This document shows positions 28,801 through 43,100 of a stretch of DNA of 64,000 nucleotides, in pieces (positions within the stretch are counted from its first letter, which is position 1; each line of letters starts with the position of its first letter). A program made the position numbers and the translations under genes. This DNA comes from Hofstenia miamia (Eukaryota > Xenacoelomorpha > Acoela > Hofsteniidae): contig CABFPE010000279.1 in assembly GCA_900660155.1 (NCBI GenBank), positions 253,624-317,623 of the forward strand, read 5' to 3'. The notes under the pieces were generated by a model. The model was not told the DNA's origin. It saw nothing but the letters and a program-made list of their open reading frames with translations, and made no database searches.

Positions 28801-31800
28801 GGAATGGTGTTTTTGTTCAGTTGAAAAGAAAAGTTCAAAATATTCAATTTGAACCCCGTTGATTACATGTCTTAGATCAGGTAATGAAACATGAAATAAA
28901 TGGTTTCTTTCCAGTTGCTAAACAATCACCAGAACTTTCTTATGATTTTGTGAAGGAATGTAAAGACAATTGGGAATCATTTAAACAATCATACAATGAG
29001 AGGCCAGGACTCAAGCCTATGATGACATTTCATGACCTTCCAGCTACTGACAAAAGATGAGACAATAACCATCCACTTCTTTCCTTAGCCAAACCTAAGC
29101 AAATGAAAAAAAGGGCGATGGTCTACCCCCAATCCTTATTCTTTCTAAAACTCCAGGTATCATTAATGCGAAATAGAACTTGCATGCAATTTATGCACGC
29201 TTTGCAGAAATTGTGGGCCAAAATGAAAACCCTGAACGGGTAAAACTCAACAATTTTATCGTCTATTCATAGGCTGAAGTTTGGCTTAATGCCTATGTCA
29301 AATTCAACTGGAGTACACTATTAGAATGAAATTTTTGCATGAAAGGCAAAATTCAATTGTAAAACACAGATTTTTAGTTGTTGATGATAATCCTTTTTGC
29401 AATGATTGGTCAGAATGGGCAATTTAATACATTGAAAGGACTCAAGTAGTAACTAATTATCTTTTATTCAATGAAATCCTAGGCTACGTAATACTTAAAT
29501 ATGTACTTTTATTCAGCAAGGATTTTAAGTGAAAAATAAAAACATCACTCAGTTTTTATTGCTTAAATTTTACTGTTTTTATTTAGCGCTAATTTGCATA
29601 TATGAGAAGCTGTATTATTCAATTTTCTGTGAGTATTTTTAAAATAATAAAAATATTGATGGTGCACCAGACTTTATATAAGATTCCTAATATGAAACTG
29701 ATTGAATGTAACTCAATTTTTAAAAAAGTGTGAAAGTGGGACAGCCTAATGCACATATAAAGCAATAGTTAAAGTTCGTCGTTGCTTCCATGGGCTCGAA
29801 ACCTAACATGAACGTTAGGTGTGGAGATAATTTACATCTTTTATAAAAATTCAGAATTTTCAAAGAAAAATAGTTAATCTTATTAACTACTTCAGCACCA
29901 GCCTATACGATTAAGTAGAAATTTTCAACATTACATTCGAGCATGTCCACCAATAGATATTTTCATAGGTTAAAATTTCCTAATAGGCTTGGAGAAAATT
30001 CTTTGAATATGTGGAAAAACAATTTCTCCATTTAAAAGAATGCAAGGCTGTTTAAGGCTAAATAAGTTTTCATTATTACATTAATGAACACAAGAATTTA
30101 AGAAAATGTACTACCCATAGAACCATTACTCATTCATTAAAATTAAAAACAATGTGAAGAACTTAATTAAAAAAACATATATGGCGTAGTTTTTCACCAA
30201 TGTAATTCCAAATATATTAGTTTCACTATGAAATAAAATTAAAATATATTTTCAGTTTCAATCAAAACGTAGAACACACTGATTTCCCAAAATGTATTTT
30301 AAATATTAGAATTGAGACATTCCCAGCGTTGGCAAAAACTGTATTTTTACAAAAAACCGTTTTAAACAATGTTTTTTTGCTCATAGGCAGACCCACCTCA
30401 ACGTACTAAAATTTTGCTGAAAAGACAGTAGCAATTGTGATGAACTTATCAACATTCATTTTTAGTTTTATGCGCCCAAATTTTTTTTCAAACTCTCCAT
30501 AAAGATCTATATGAATTTAAAAAACATTTAAAAAACACTGCAAAAAAACTGTTTAAAACAAAACATCCCATGTTTTAAACTTGCCAACCCTGGACTTTTT
30601 TAATGAATGCATAATTAGAATAAATACCTTGTTTAAAGTTATTGGTATTATCAATGAAGCTAAATTTTCACAATTGATATCAGCTTCCCCATTTTCAGGA
30701 TAAAAACAAGTTGTTGTCGATGTCAGAATGGTTGACGTAGCTAAAAATAACTTACTTTATTCAATTATAATAGTAATAGAAACCCTTAATACGGGAAGAA
30801 GAGAAATCACATTTGGGAAAACTAAACAAAAATTATAAAAAAATCTAAATTCTGAGAAAATGATTAAAGCGAAGATGATATTCAGTAGTCTTTTCAGGAA
30901 AATCTATGCCCCTGATGTTTCATTGGAAGCATGAATATCAGCGTATGAAGTTCTTAGGAACATCTACAGCTTTTATTTTTTTAAAAAATAGTGTTATTGT
31001 CTAAATTATAGTAAATATAAAAATAATTGTACATGTAGCTGTTATTGGCGATGACAATGTATGATCTAAAATTAATAGCATTTTGTCGAATCCCTTCGCA
31101 TTTTCATTACTAGGAAATGAATTTAATCAGTAAAAAGTATAAATACATAACACAATTTTATAATCACTCTTCAAAATAACATGCCTAAACTAGGACACTA
31201 GTATGACATAATCTCGATCATTAAACTTATTTTGTTATTAGTGTCAGTCTTTTGATGATTTCGGTACTAATTGATCATGTATTAATCGGAGCTTATTATT
31301 TTATTTCCTAATGGTCCCTTGCTTACGAGTCATAGCCAATTTCGCGTATATAGTTATTGAATTTTTGTTAACGTTGATATTTCGTGTCTGCTCTATGCAG
31401 GTAAAGATTGTAAAAAAATATAATCTGGTGCAGCCAAAAGTAAATTTAATTTTTACTTCCGTAGCTAATCCTATACGATATACTTTTGCTATTATAAATT
31501 TTCCTAGCCGATCAACTAAATATATTAGAATTTAACAAATTTAGTAACCTGGTCATTATATCTTTAACTACCTATTCTTTATTTTTATGCAAGAACCAAA
31601 TGTATGAACCATTCAACATACTTTTTCCCGAAATCGAGTTTACAATCTATCTAAATATGGAACTACTCCAGCCGCCTTTTAACTTGAAACGGTATAAATA
31701 AACGATGTTTTGGAATCAAAAACGCGTTTTCAAAAGCCAACTATCCATTACGTTAAAAAAAAATTTACAAAAATTTTTATGTACTAGCAATCTTGCACAA

Positions 31801-34085
31801 ATTTACGCTGTCCATTTTATGCAAATGTCGCAATTTCTACTTCGTATTAAACTGTGGTCCTGGTGACTTAATGCATATTAGCTATGCGACAAAAGACTGA
31901 TATGGAAGTGATACATCTTGTCATGAAAGTTGGTTATTAATGCGGCAAGCATGGTTCGGTCAGTGAAACAGGAAGTTGGTGTAGAAAAATACATTGTCAA
32001 AAATTCTCAGCAAATGTGAAACAATCGATTTAGCTATGTTCATCAAGAATTACAAATGCAATGTGCGAGGTTCCAAACACATTTGTAAAAGATTTATATC
32101 AATAAATCAAGAATCGCTTACATGCAGCAGGAGTAGCAGTAGTGGTTGGTTTAAAACATCCTTCAACAACTACTTGAATACGTTGAGCTTTAACACACGA
32201 ATCTTTAAGCAAAACAACAAAAATTTCTAACAATTCAAGACGTTCATCAATGAGAACAGGAATATTCATCTCTACATTTGCATCAACTTTATAAATCTAA
32301 ATAATGAGTGAACATATATGTTGAAAATAAATATTGCATATAATAAAAAATGCAATATGCATTATTGCATAAGAATAGTAAGTAATCATTGAACCTGGCC
32401 TAAATCTTGTTCAGGATCTGTAAGATCAGTTAATGGTAGAAGAAGAATTTCCTTGGTATTATCACGTATCACCTCCCCAGTCACGTTACTTCTCACTATA
32501 AAAAGCACTCGAAATTCAATAACATGACTTTCATTGGAAGCGAAGAATACTTTCACGTTGTCGACATCATCCTTTGGTGAATTCTAATAAAATGGACGTT
32601 TACAAAAAAATAGAAAAATGAAAATGTATATTTGAGCAAGTAGTTATTTTGAAATACTTACGTTGTCAACAGAAATCACATGAATCATTTTGTCAATATC
32701 TGAGCAATCGACATTCTGGTTGATTGCTGTTTGATTTTTACGCTCCATGTCATCAAAAATTTCGCAAATTGATGGAACACTTGTTGTAGTAGAAATAGCT
32801 AAATCATAATATAAAACATATACGAAGAATATGTAAAAACTATATTGAAATTACATTATATGCAGTATAGTTGCGAACTTCAACATGCGATTTTCTTTCG
32901 TTTCCATAAAGTAAGTTAAGAAAATTAATGACTTCGTAAAATACTTTAAATCCAAAGTAAATATATGCATTTAAAATGAGAGATAGAACAAGCAAATAAT
33001 TGAATATAAGTTTCGAAACATGCTTACGAGCTGTGGTTGAGATGGTTGGTTTAAAACATCCCTCGGTAACAACTTGAATCCGCGTACCCGTTTCACATGT
33101 ATCTGATACTACAGCAAACTTAATTTGTAATACAACCAAGTCATCAGGAAAGTTAACAGGAATATAATTCACAATGTTTGCATTTGCCTGATATATCTAA
33201 ACTGTTATTTTGAAGCGAACATTCAAAAACATGAAATAGAAATTTTTTAGTAAATATAAAAATTAATTATGAATGCGAAGATTTATGCAAATTAATTTGA
33301 ATATATTCCAAGAAACAGCGATTATTAATAACTTCTTAACAATGGAAACTCATTTTTTGAAAATTTAACATACAATCAAACCTAATGGAGAAAATTTATT
33401 GAAAATCATTTTAACACGTTTGAAAGTAGTTATGAAAAAAATAGAAAATATTCATAAACATGTGTGAAAAACTATCATTTATACTTCGCCCAAATTTTCT
33501 GCAGGATCCGTGAGGTCCAGGAATGCATTGTCAATATCGTTAAAGTTGTTGTCTACTGTGTATGCTCCCGGATTATCTTTGTTCTTTACCAAGAAAAACA
33601 TGCGGTAATCAACAACATCAGTGTTATCGGTAAACGTCACTCTAATGCTATCGACATCTTCCTTAGGATCAGACTATTAAAACACAAAATTAATTTTATC
33701 CCAATAAATTAAAGCTATAATAGTATATAAAAGAAAAAAACTTACAAGGTCAAGAGAAATAGTGAAAATCATATCGTCAACATTTGCGCAATTAACGACG
33801 TCATTAACGCGCGTTTCATTTTTGCGCTCCATATTGCCAAAAGCTTCGCAGATTCCGGTGCTTGACGTCGTAAAAGCTGATGTGGTGGCTAAAAAATTCG
33901 GTGGAGGTAAAACTTTACTCTTGATAATAAGAAGTAGTTCAATATTGATGATGAACTTATAAACTATTATTGCTCATATAGCTTCGATATATTTAAAAAG
34001 AAAAATCAAAGTAAGAAAGTCTTAATTTTATGAAATCAAAGCAATTTCTTCCATTTATGGATACATCTATATAAAACAGTTTTGG

Positions 34086-34116
<31 letters not shown>

Positions 34117-37100
34117 NNNNNNNNNNNNNNNNNNNNNNNNNNNNNNNNNNNNNNNNNNNNNNNNNNNNNNNNNNNNNNNNNNNNNNNNNNNNNNNNNNNN
34201 NNNNNNNNNNNNNNNNNNNNNNNNNNNNNNNNNNNNNNNNNNNNNNNNNNATATATATATAGCGGGCATATCAATTTTTACGACGGAGTCCATGAAATAT
34301 AGAATGGCCAGCCCGTAAATAGATTGACCCACCCCGTAGTAGCTTTATGCAGTCCGCACCCGCCGGTATAAATCTACGTCCACCTGCATAATTTTTCAGC
34401 TTATCCCATCACAATGTCGTGATCTTAAACAAAATCAAAGAAAAAGGACAATGAATTGAACATTCAAGCCTGTGGGCCCGCTAAGCAATACCTGATGGTT
34501 AGCCGAACCGGAACTGGCCAGCTCAAAAACCGGCTAAAATACAAGTATTACCGTAGAACCACATAGTACCGTATTACCATTACGCATCATATATTTGTGC
34601 ACAACTAGTGTTTGTAAAGCAGCCTAAGCGGTCAGAATCTGGCACGACTAAGAAATTTATTGGAATACCAGCTATACCCGACTTCAAACAGCACGGCCAT
34701 AGTACAGAGCGCACTTTTCAACAAGCCGAACTTGTAACGAGCTGAGCCGAGCCGAGTTAGATCAGACAATTGGATATACAACGAGCCTTGTTTAAACAGC
34801 TTATATATTCTTCTGATTTTCTTGTGGTTCCATTAAATACAAGGTTTTTGTGTTTCCTACAGTCATATATTTAATTTTTATTAAAAGCATGCCAGAACTC
34901 AAGATTTCTAAAAAAGCTGTCGAGCTAAAACGAGCCTCATTGAAATGTTCTCTTTGACAAGCTGAGTCAAGCGTAAAAGTTTCGGCTTGTCGTCAAGTCT
35001 GGTACAGAGTGCGAGCTTTTGTTTCTGAAATAATCACTAAATATTACTCAAATTTCGCATTTGACATAAGATTCTATACATAAAATATTATATTTTATAC
35101 TTCAAATTTTTTGAATTTTTTCATTTGGAATTTTCCTGCTGCTCACGAGTTCTGAATTAAATTGCTTTCAATTTTGTTATAAGCCATGTTTGTCTTGGTT
35201 AATTTTTATCTCAAACAGAGAATAATTTCGTACGATATTTAACTTTGCAAAAAACTGGCTGAAATTCGAAAAATAAACATCATATGTATACTTTTTAACT
35301 AATTTCTTGATAAAATGAGCAGAGTTCGCAAGAATGTTAATGTTTAGGTTAATTAAGGAATTCTAAAGACGACAACTATATTAGCACTTTCAATAAGAAA
35401 CATTTTCAAATTCGATTGGCTTACCATTTGTACTAACGAACATAAATAAAAAACAAACATGCAGTTATTATTTCTTTACTATCTTTTTAATGAAAAATAG
35501 TTAATGAGAGCAGTTTTTCTCTTAAAATTACTTAATATACGTGTTATTTAGTTATGCATTATTTCAAGCTATGGATAAATTTGTTGTCCGTCCATTTTGG
35601 TAATTATCAAACGGGTAGCTCAATATCCAATAATGCCACTCCTGACGCTCAATCATCTGGATCAATCTAAATTTCGAGCAGCGTAAATGTTCCTTCAACT
35701 TCCTCATCTGATGTACCTGTACTAATTAATTTGAATTTAGAAACTTAAGTGGATGATTATGGTGTGCGTTACATTATACGGAATGATCGCGATAAGTTTG
35801 CAGAACCAAACACTCAAAATTCCACATGCAAACAACTGAATAGAAGGCCCCGTCTTTTTAAATTGTCGTATTCAAATAAAACCAACAGTGGGAAAACAGT
35901 CAAATTTTATTTCGGTCAACATCATTTGCATGAATAATCAGAATGATATATCTTGTATTGGGCAATATCTGAAAGAGGAAGTGTTACTTCGGGTAAGAAA
36001 AGCTGGTTTCTTTACAATAATTGCTGATCAAACTACTGACGTATTAACAACTGAGTAACTTTCAATTTGCGTAGAGGATAATGATGAAGACATAAAAGAT
36101 GTTCGAGAAGACTTTGAAAGAATTAGGGATGTGTTGGAAGAACATTATTTATGAGGAATTGCTTAAAAATGACAATGTCATTATACCAAAAAACGATTAA
36201 TGAATATTTGGAGAAATGTCATACTCTTAAAAATTCAGTTGGTGCTATAATTGGACAGAAAATATATCAGGAAATCAAAACAAGTGGTTTGTTAAAATGT
36301 GCGATTGTTGCTCAAGGTTATGATGGCGCCTCTGTCATGAGTTTAGCAACATTTGCTCCTTACTATCATTGTTTAAGTCATTCTCTCAATTTTTTGATGG
36401 TTCTAGAAGTAAAGAACATGTTAGGCAACACCAAATTGGTTCTAAGTTTTTTTAGCAAATAGTAAACAAAAACTTATCCTTGACAAATCCATTACTTTGA
36501 ACTATAATTCAACAAATCATGGTGCATTAATTAACTTTGTAACACTCGATGGGTAGAGCTTGGAATGATGGTTCTGCTAAGTCAAAGGCTCAAACACTTC
36601 TAAATGTAATCACCAATAGTTCATTTCTCGCTGCTCTAATTAGTGTTACCGAAATCTCTTCAAATCTTCATGTACTTTGAATGGCTCTACAACGCATTAA
36701 CAAAGATCTAATAACAGCAATGAAAAATGTATAAGATATAGTATGGTTCTTCAAAAATACGCCTACAATCAGAGGGTCATTTTTGCAAGTGTAGAAATAA
36801 TGAAGCTGTCTTGTTCTCCCCGTTTCAAATGCAAGCCTTCGCCGAATATTTTCTGTTGTGAAGCGCCTGAATTCTTTCATTTGGATCATGGAACATTAGA
36901 GAAATTGGGCGAAAATTAATGCTACTTTTGACATAGTGAAATTTATATGATTTTTGTGCTTTAATTTCGTGCCTCCGTTAATCCACGAAAATGTGGGTGT
37001 CGTGAAAGAATCATTACCCATTGAAGAGAAAGAAAATCTACTATTGCATTTGGGTGATATTTTTTGAATAAATTTTGTATTTTTATTAAATTATTTTGGG

Positions 37101-40100
37101 AGCCAATTAAGTTTAAGCCATTGTCACTATATAAGTACTTAGGTATACCTCTACGTGAAACAAAGCGTTTTAAAGCTGCAATAATGCATTCTATTATTAA
37201 ATCAGTGTGTTCAACTTATCCATTTCCAGGCAGTTCCAGGCGAACTCAGAGCAATTTCCAGGCAGTACCAAGGTGTCCATACACTCAAGATGCTAAGTTT
37301 TCAGCCAGTTCCAGACAAAGATTACCGCAAATACCCCCATTGGATGAAATTTCACCCACGAGTAAAACTAGTTAATCAAGTAGATATAAAGATTTATAAT
37401 ACATAAACAAGTAAATAACCTTCATCAACATAATAAAATGTTCAAAAACATTCTATTTTTGAAGATTATATGCATTTGCAAAAGACTCATTTTCTTCAAG
37501 TGATGTCGAAAACATAATGAGGTATTTACAATTGATACAATTGAAAATATCCAAGACAGAATCGTTGAGAAATCATTCAATACCGACTATTTATTATTTC
37601 GTAAATCATTCTAAAGTTTCTGTAGAGCCTATGTATTTAAACAAAATTTTTGGTGGGGAAATGTCAAATGTATTGAAGCATCAAAAAGAATGGAAGCTTA
37701 TATTGAGTTTTATTAAACAGACTACTAAACCACTAAACACTGGATCACTTTTCTTAGTAAATTTGATAATTCTTAAAATTATTCATTCCTTTCCTAGCTT
37801 CCAAATATAGATGTGGCACCCTAGGGCACGAGGATTTCAGATTCACATTTCATCTAACTAAATATTTGGTATGGTTAAGTCTAGTAGTGCCGAAAATTTG
37901 TATAAATTTCCGCCATTTTACATTTTTAAGTGTGACTCAAAAATTAAAACCTAATTTCAAACAAAATGTTGATTTACTCAAACATGGAGCATATAGTTTT
38001 TTGGATCAAACTTAGATAAATAATCTTAATGGAAAAAGTTGGGAATACCTGGGTTAATGTATGTTTTCCAGTTAATAAATAAATCAGAACTGATTGAAAA
38101 TTAATTTCGACAGTATTAGTATTTTAAAAAATACACTAAGAAAGTATTATTTCGAATTGAAATTGCAATCGCCATACTGACAATGGTTGAGGCAGCTGTC
38201 TTCAATATATATGAAACTAACAGTGACATACGTGAAATCAACACAAGTGGATGCAACTGCAAGAAGGAATACACTTAGACACGGGAATAAATTGTACACA
38301 ATAAAAATTTCCAGACACTAAAGGCAGTTCCAGAATTCCAGGCAGCGCGGACACCCTGTAAATTGAGTAAAAACATACTATTAAACAAATGTATGCCGTT
38401 GCAAAATGTTTCGAATTATAAATGAGTTTGATTTTACATTTAACTTTGAAATCCATTGAAGGAATTGGATTTGTCAAATTTTTGTTAACAACTAACGCAT
38501 TGACCTCAAACTTATGTTTTTTTGTTTGTATTGCAGACGAATTTGATTGATTGATTTGAGACGAATAGTTATACCAAGTGCTTTATAGAATGATTCTCTG
38601 ATAAAGTTGAGATAATCAAAGCACGTTTGATATTTCGTCTTTCATTACATTAATGAGTGGACAATTACAAGTTTCAAATGATATTAGACAGCTGTAAACG
38701 CTGTATCAATAACAAACCATACAACTTTTGTTGCGAAACCAATTAAGATAAGAAACCACATTGGAGGAATTCAAATTATTTCAAAATTAGCCTATCACAT
38801 TGCTCGCTATAATTGGCTTAGCAACGAAAGTTGTATCGTTTGTGCCCTACCTTAAACAGCGTATCGACAAAAACATATTCTTTTCAATTAGAAGTGCATA
38901 GTTCATTGACAAGCTGTAAACGAAGTTTTATCTACTCTTGATGCAATTATATGCACGAGGATATAATCTGAATCATCAACATTATATTCGATTGCTTTGA
39001 GAGACAATCGGTTTGCCACTGACAGCTTTCCGATTTCTTAAAAATGTTCAAGTTTAATTTGTTTATAATTGAATTCACATTCACATGTCCTCTTAAAATC
39101 GCACGGCGAAGATCATATCTATTTTTCAACATCTTGGATGACACTTCATCATTAGCTTCAGTAACTTGAAAAATTCGATTAAACTATATGCTTCTTCTTA
39201 TACCACAGTCTCCAGATAATATAGCTTTAGGATATTTGTCAAATTTAATTGCTATGTATTGTCCTATTGAACAAATCATAAAATCTATGCCTATCAACCC
39301 GACATGGAGCATATCCACATGTGTAAATATGTCAACAAACCATGCGTGCTAATCTTAAAGCACTGTTTACACGATAAGTTTTCCCCTTTTCACTTCCAGT
39401 GATGTAATAGAAAACTTATCGTGTAGACACAAATGCTGTTTACTTAATCTGATCATTGTTCGTAAATAAATATAAACTCATAAGGGAAAACTTATCGTGT
39501 AAACGAGGTTTAAATCCTACCATAAAGGTAGCTAGTAGCATGAACTCCTAGAATATTATCTAGTGGGGAATAAAATTTTGTTTTTTAATTCAGGACAAAC
39601 CTCTTAATGTTATACCAGAAGATTGATACAAAATATAATTACATGATTATTTGTTAGAAAATTCAATTAGGCAAGTTAACGTTTCATGCCAACCAATTAA
39701 TAAGTTTTTTAAAGGTTTAGTTTTTCAATCATATCCTTTGAAAAAAAACGATACAAGGCTCAAATCCCCCTCATTTTGTCAAATAAAGATATTTTCAAAA
39801 GTTCCAATATTTTTTAGATTACCGAATATTTTCCAAAAGTGGCGTTCCGCCAAAATAATTAAATATGTATGCGAGTCATAAAATTTACTAAGATGTATAA
39901 AAAGACTAGTTTAAGTCCTAGCTACATATCACACTTATATACAGTGAAGATTTCATTAAGCATGAACAACAAATAAATTTTTACAGGTGAAAATCACACC
40001 AGAGATGCTGAGAATCAAGTTTTGAGAAAATCGATGATTTTATACAAGAGGTCAAATAAATCAGTTACAAACCTTGATGGAAATTACATCGTGTGGCTTA

Positions 40101-43100
40101 CAATCACACCCTACATGGCAGCACATTATAGACCATCATTTTTACTTGCAAATCTTCAATATTATTAAAATTTAGGGTTTTCAGACGAATTTTTACACAA
40201 GATGCTGTTTGAAATTCGTTTAAAAAATCAAAATAATTTTGCAGTTTTTCTCAGCTGGATATGGTTAAAAACTTATTACTTTGACTAAGAAAACATTCTG
40301 AATAAATTAGAAATGTAAAATTCAATTTTCATTCCCCACTAACTACCTTAAGAACTATATAAATGACTTTTACCATTGCAAGCAATTCAATGGGCTTGAG
40401 GCTTATAATGCATACCCACTTCTGTAGTAGGTTGCAGGTCAGAAGCCAGTTTAGGCCGATTACATTATACTACCAGAAAAACAGAGAAATTTGTTAATCA
40501 AACAGTTGCCTGTGAATTAAGTCAAGTGACCAAAGACTAGTTGATAATAAAATCTTAATCAAAGAAATTTTTGGTTAACTCAACGAACCGCTTTAAAAAA
40601 CACATTTACCTGTTGAAGCTTCGGTATAGATAGTCGACACAGTTTCCGCACAAGCACGAACCGTCATTGAAACTTCACCAGCGTTTAAACAGGTATCTTG
40701 CATAAAAATAATATAGATGAATCGGATTTCAAAATTATCAGCAATGAGAATAGGCGCAATGAAATTTTCGTTTGTAGGTACTTCGTAAATCTAAATATTC
40801 AAAACAGAATATAAAGTAAAGCATAGAATACATGGAAATGCAATTAATACCCAAAAATCTGAATTTATAGAACTAATGCATTAAATCAACACTTCATATT
40901 TTTAAAATCAAAATATTTTGCTGCTTTTAAATAATAAAAAATCTCTATGAAAATGATTTGCCATATTGCTAAATAAGCTTAAATAATAATTGACCCAATT
41001 CCAACATGCTGTTATTAATATTTAACATATTGTAAACAAACCATTCCAAATCGAGGTGAATTGTCATAAAATGTTCTAAAGCCAAAAAATACTTGATTCA
41101 TAGTGTTATCATGAATAAAGTAAAATCCCGAGACTAAACTTCGCACAATGTAAATTAATCGCACACGAACATTTCCTGAATTTTTACTTGAGGTGAACAT
41201 TAACTGTATGTTTTCAATCTCATAGGGCTAAACAAGAGTTAGCAAAATAATAAAAATTCCACACAAACCTCTTCAACAACATGAACAAGAAATGTGAAAG
41301 GAGAATTACAACGTATTGGCCGACCTTCAATGTAAGTAATATTTTGCATATTCATTCCTTCGAAATCCTCACACGTTTTTGCAGTGGCGGTAGTTTCAGA
41401 AGACTGTGTTGAGAAAGGACTTGAAGCTCCTAACCACAAAAAAATTAATAATAGAAATATAATACATTTATTTTTTAGGTTGAAATGTTTTATTCATATA
41501 TTAATTTATTTTATTACTGTAGTTTATATATTTTTAAATTTCAAGAATTAAATAATATATAAATACTTATGAAATTTAAACCTATATGCACAAATATTAT
41601 AAATATAACGAAAAATAATATGCAAAATAACACAACATTATATAAAATTGATCAATCAAAAAATATCATTAATTGGTATAAAAGGATAATGATAAAAACG
41701 ATCAATTTTAAGGATTATGATGTGTACAAATCAGATAATTCTAATGAATAACAGCAACAACACACAGGGAATAATTGTGCGTTTCTACTCTGCATTAAAC
41801 AGCAATGGACGGGATGGCGCATTTTCAAAAACTTCATTGATAAATCAACAAATATTGTTATATGGTTACTAACTATAAAAAAAATTATATATATATATAT
41901 ATAAATATATATATGTATATCAATAGAGAATAGCTGGTGAGTGTGCTATTAGTTAATCCTAAATATAAAAAGCTCTCTTCCAAAAAAATTTAAGTATAGA
42001 TTCGTTTGAAAAATTAAGATTTCGTATATCTATGCTTAATCAAAAAATATTAAATCAAAAACAAATACCGTTAAATATTATTTGACATGACAAAATAAAT
42101 ATATACCACTAGTATGTTCAGACGATGACTGAGATACAGTCCTGGGCGTACCACTAGTTGGACCTAAATTATTCCAAATTATTCAAAATAACGCAAATAT
42201 GTAGAAGTTTAAAAAGCTCTCTTATAAATTATCAGTAGAAGATTGTTTGAAAGTCACAGTCTTAAAACTAAATTATTGCTTGCGTACCAATATGCCTGAC
42301 TCAGAATAATAATATAATAAAAAAAAACAAATAGTGTTATATGTTATTTGGTATGACAAAATAAATATATACCACTTGTATGTTCAAATGATGACTGTGA
42401 ACCAGTGCTGGCAGTACCACTAGTTGGACCAAAATAATTCAAAATTATATACAATGTAGCAAATATGTAGAAGTTTAAAAGGCTCTCTTATAAAATGTCA
42501 AATAGACGATTGTTTGAAAGTCACAAGTCTTAAAACTGAGTTATTGCTTGCGTACCTATATGCTTTCCTCAGAATAATAATATAATAAAAAAAACACAGT
42601 GTTATATGTTATTTCGTATGATAAAATAAATCTATACCACTGGTATATTCAGATGATGACAGAGAACCAGTGCTGGCAGTACCACTAGTTGGACCTAAAT
42701 AATTCAAAAATATATACAATGTAGCAAATATGTAGAAGTTTAAAAGGCTCTCTTATAAAATGTCAAATAGACGATTGTTTGAAAGTCAAAGGTCTTAAAA
42801 CTGTATTATTGCTTGCGTACCTATATGCTTTACTCAGAATAATAATATAATCAAAAAAACAAATAGAGTTATATGTTATTTGGTATGATAAAATAAATAT
42901 ATACCACTTGTATATTCAGATGATGACTGAGAACCAGTGCTGGCAGTACCACTAGTTGGACCTAAATAATTCAAAAATATATACAATGTAGCAAATATGT
43001 AGAAGTTTAAAAGGCTCTATTATAAAATATCAATAAAAGATTGTTTGAAAGTCACAAGTCTTAAAACTGTATTATTGCTTGCGTACCTATATGCTTTACT

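Noticed and set aside
37517-37810. Plus-strand open frame of 97 codons
   Set aside because: No recognisable motif, AT-rich, in a repeat-laden intron; chance frame is likely.
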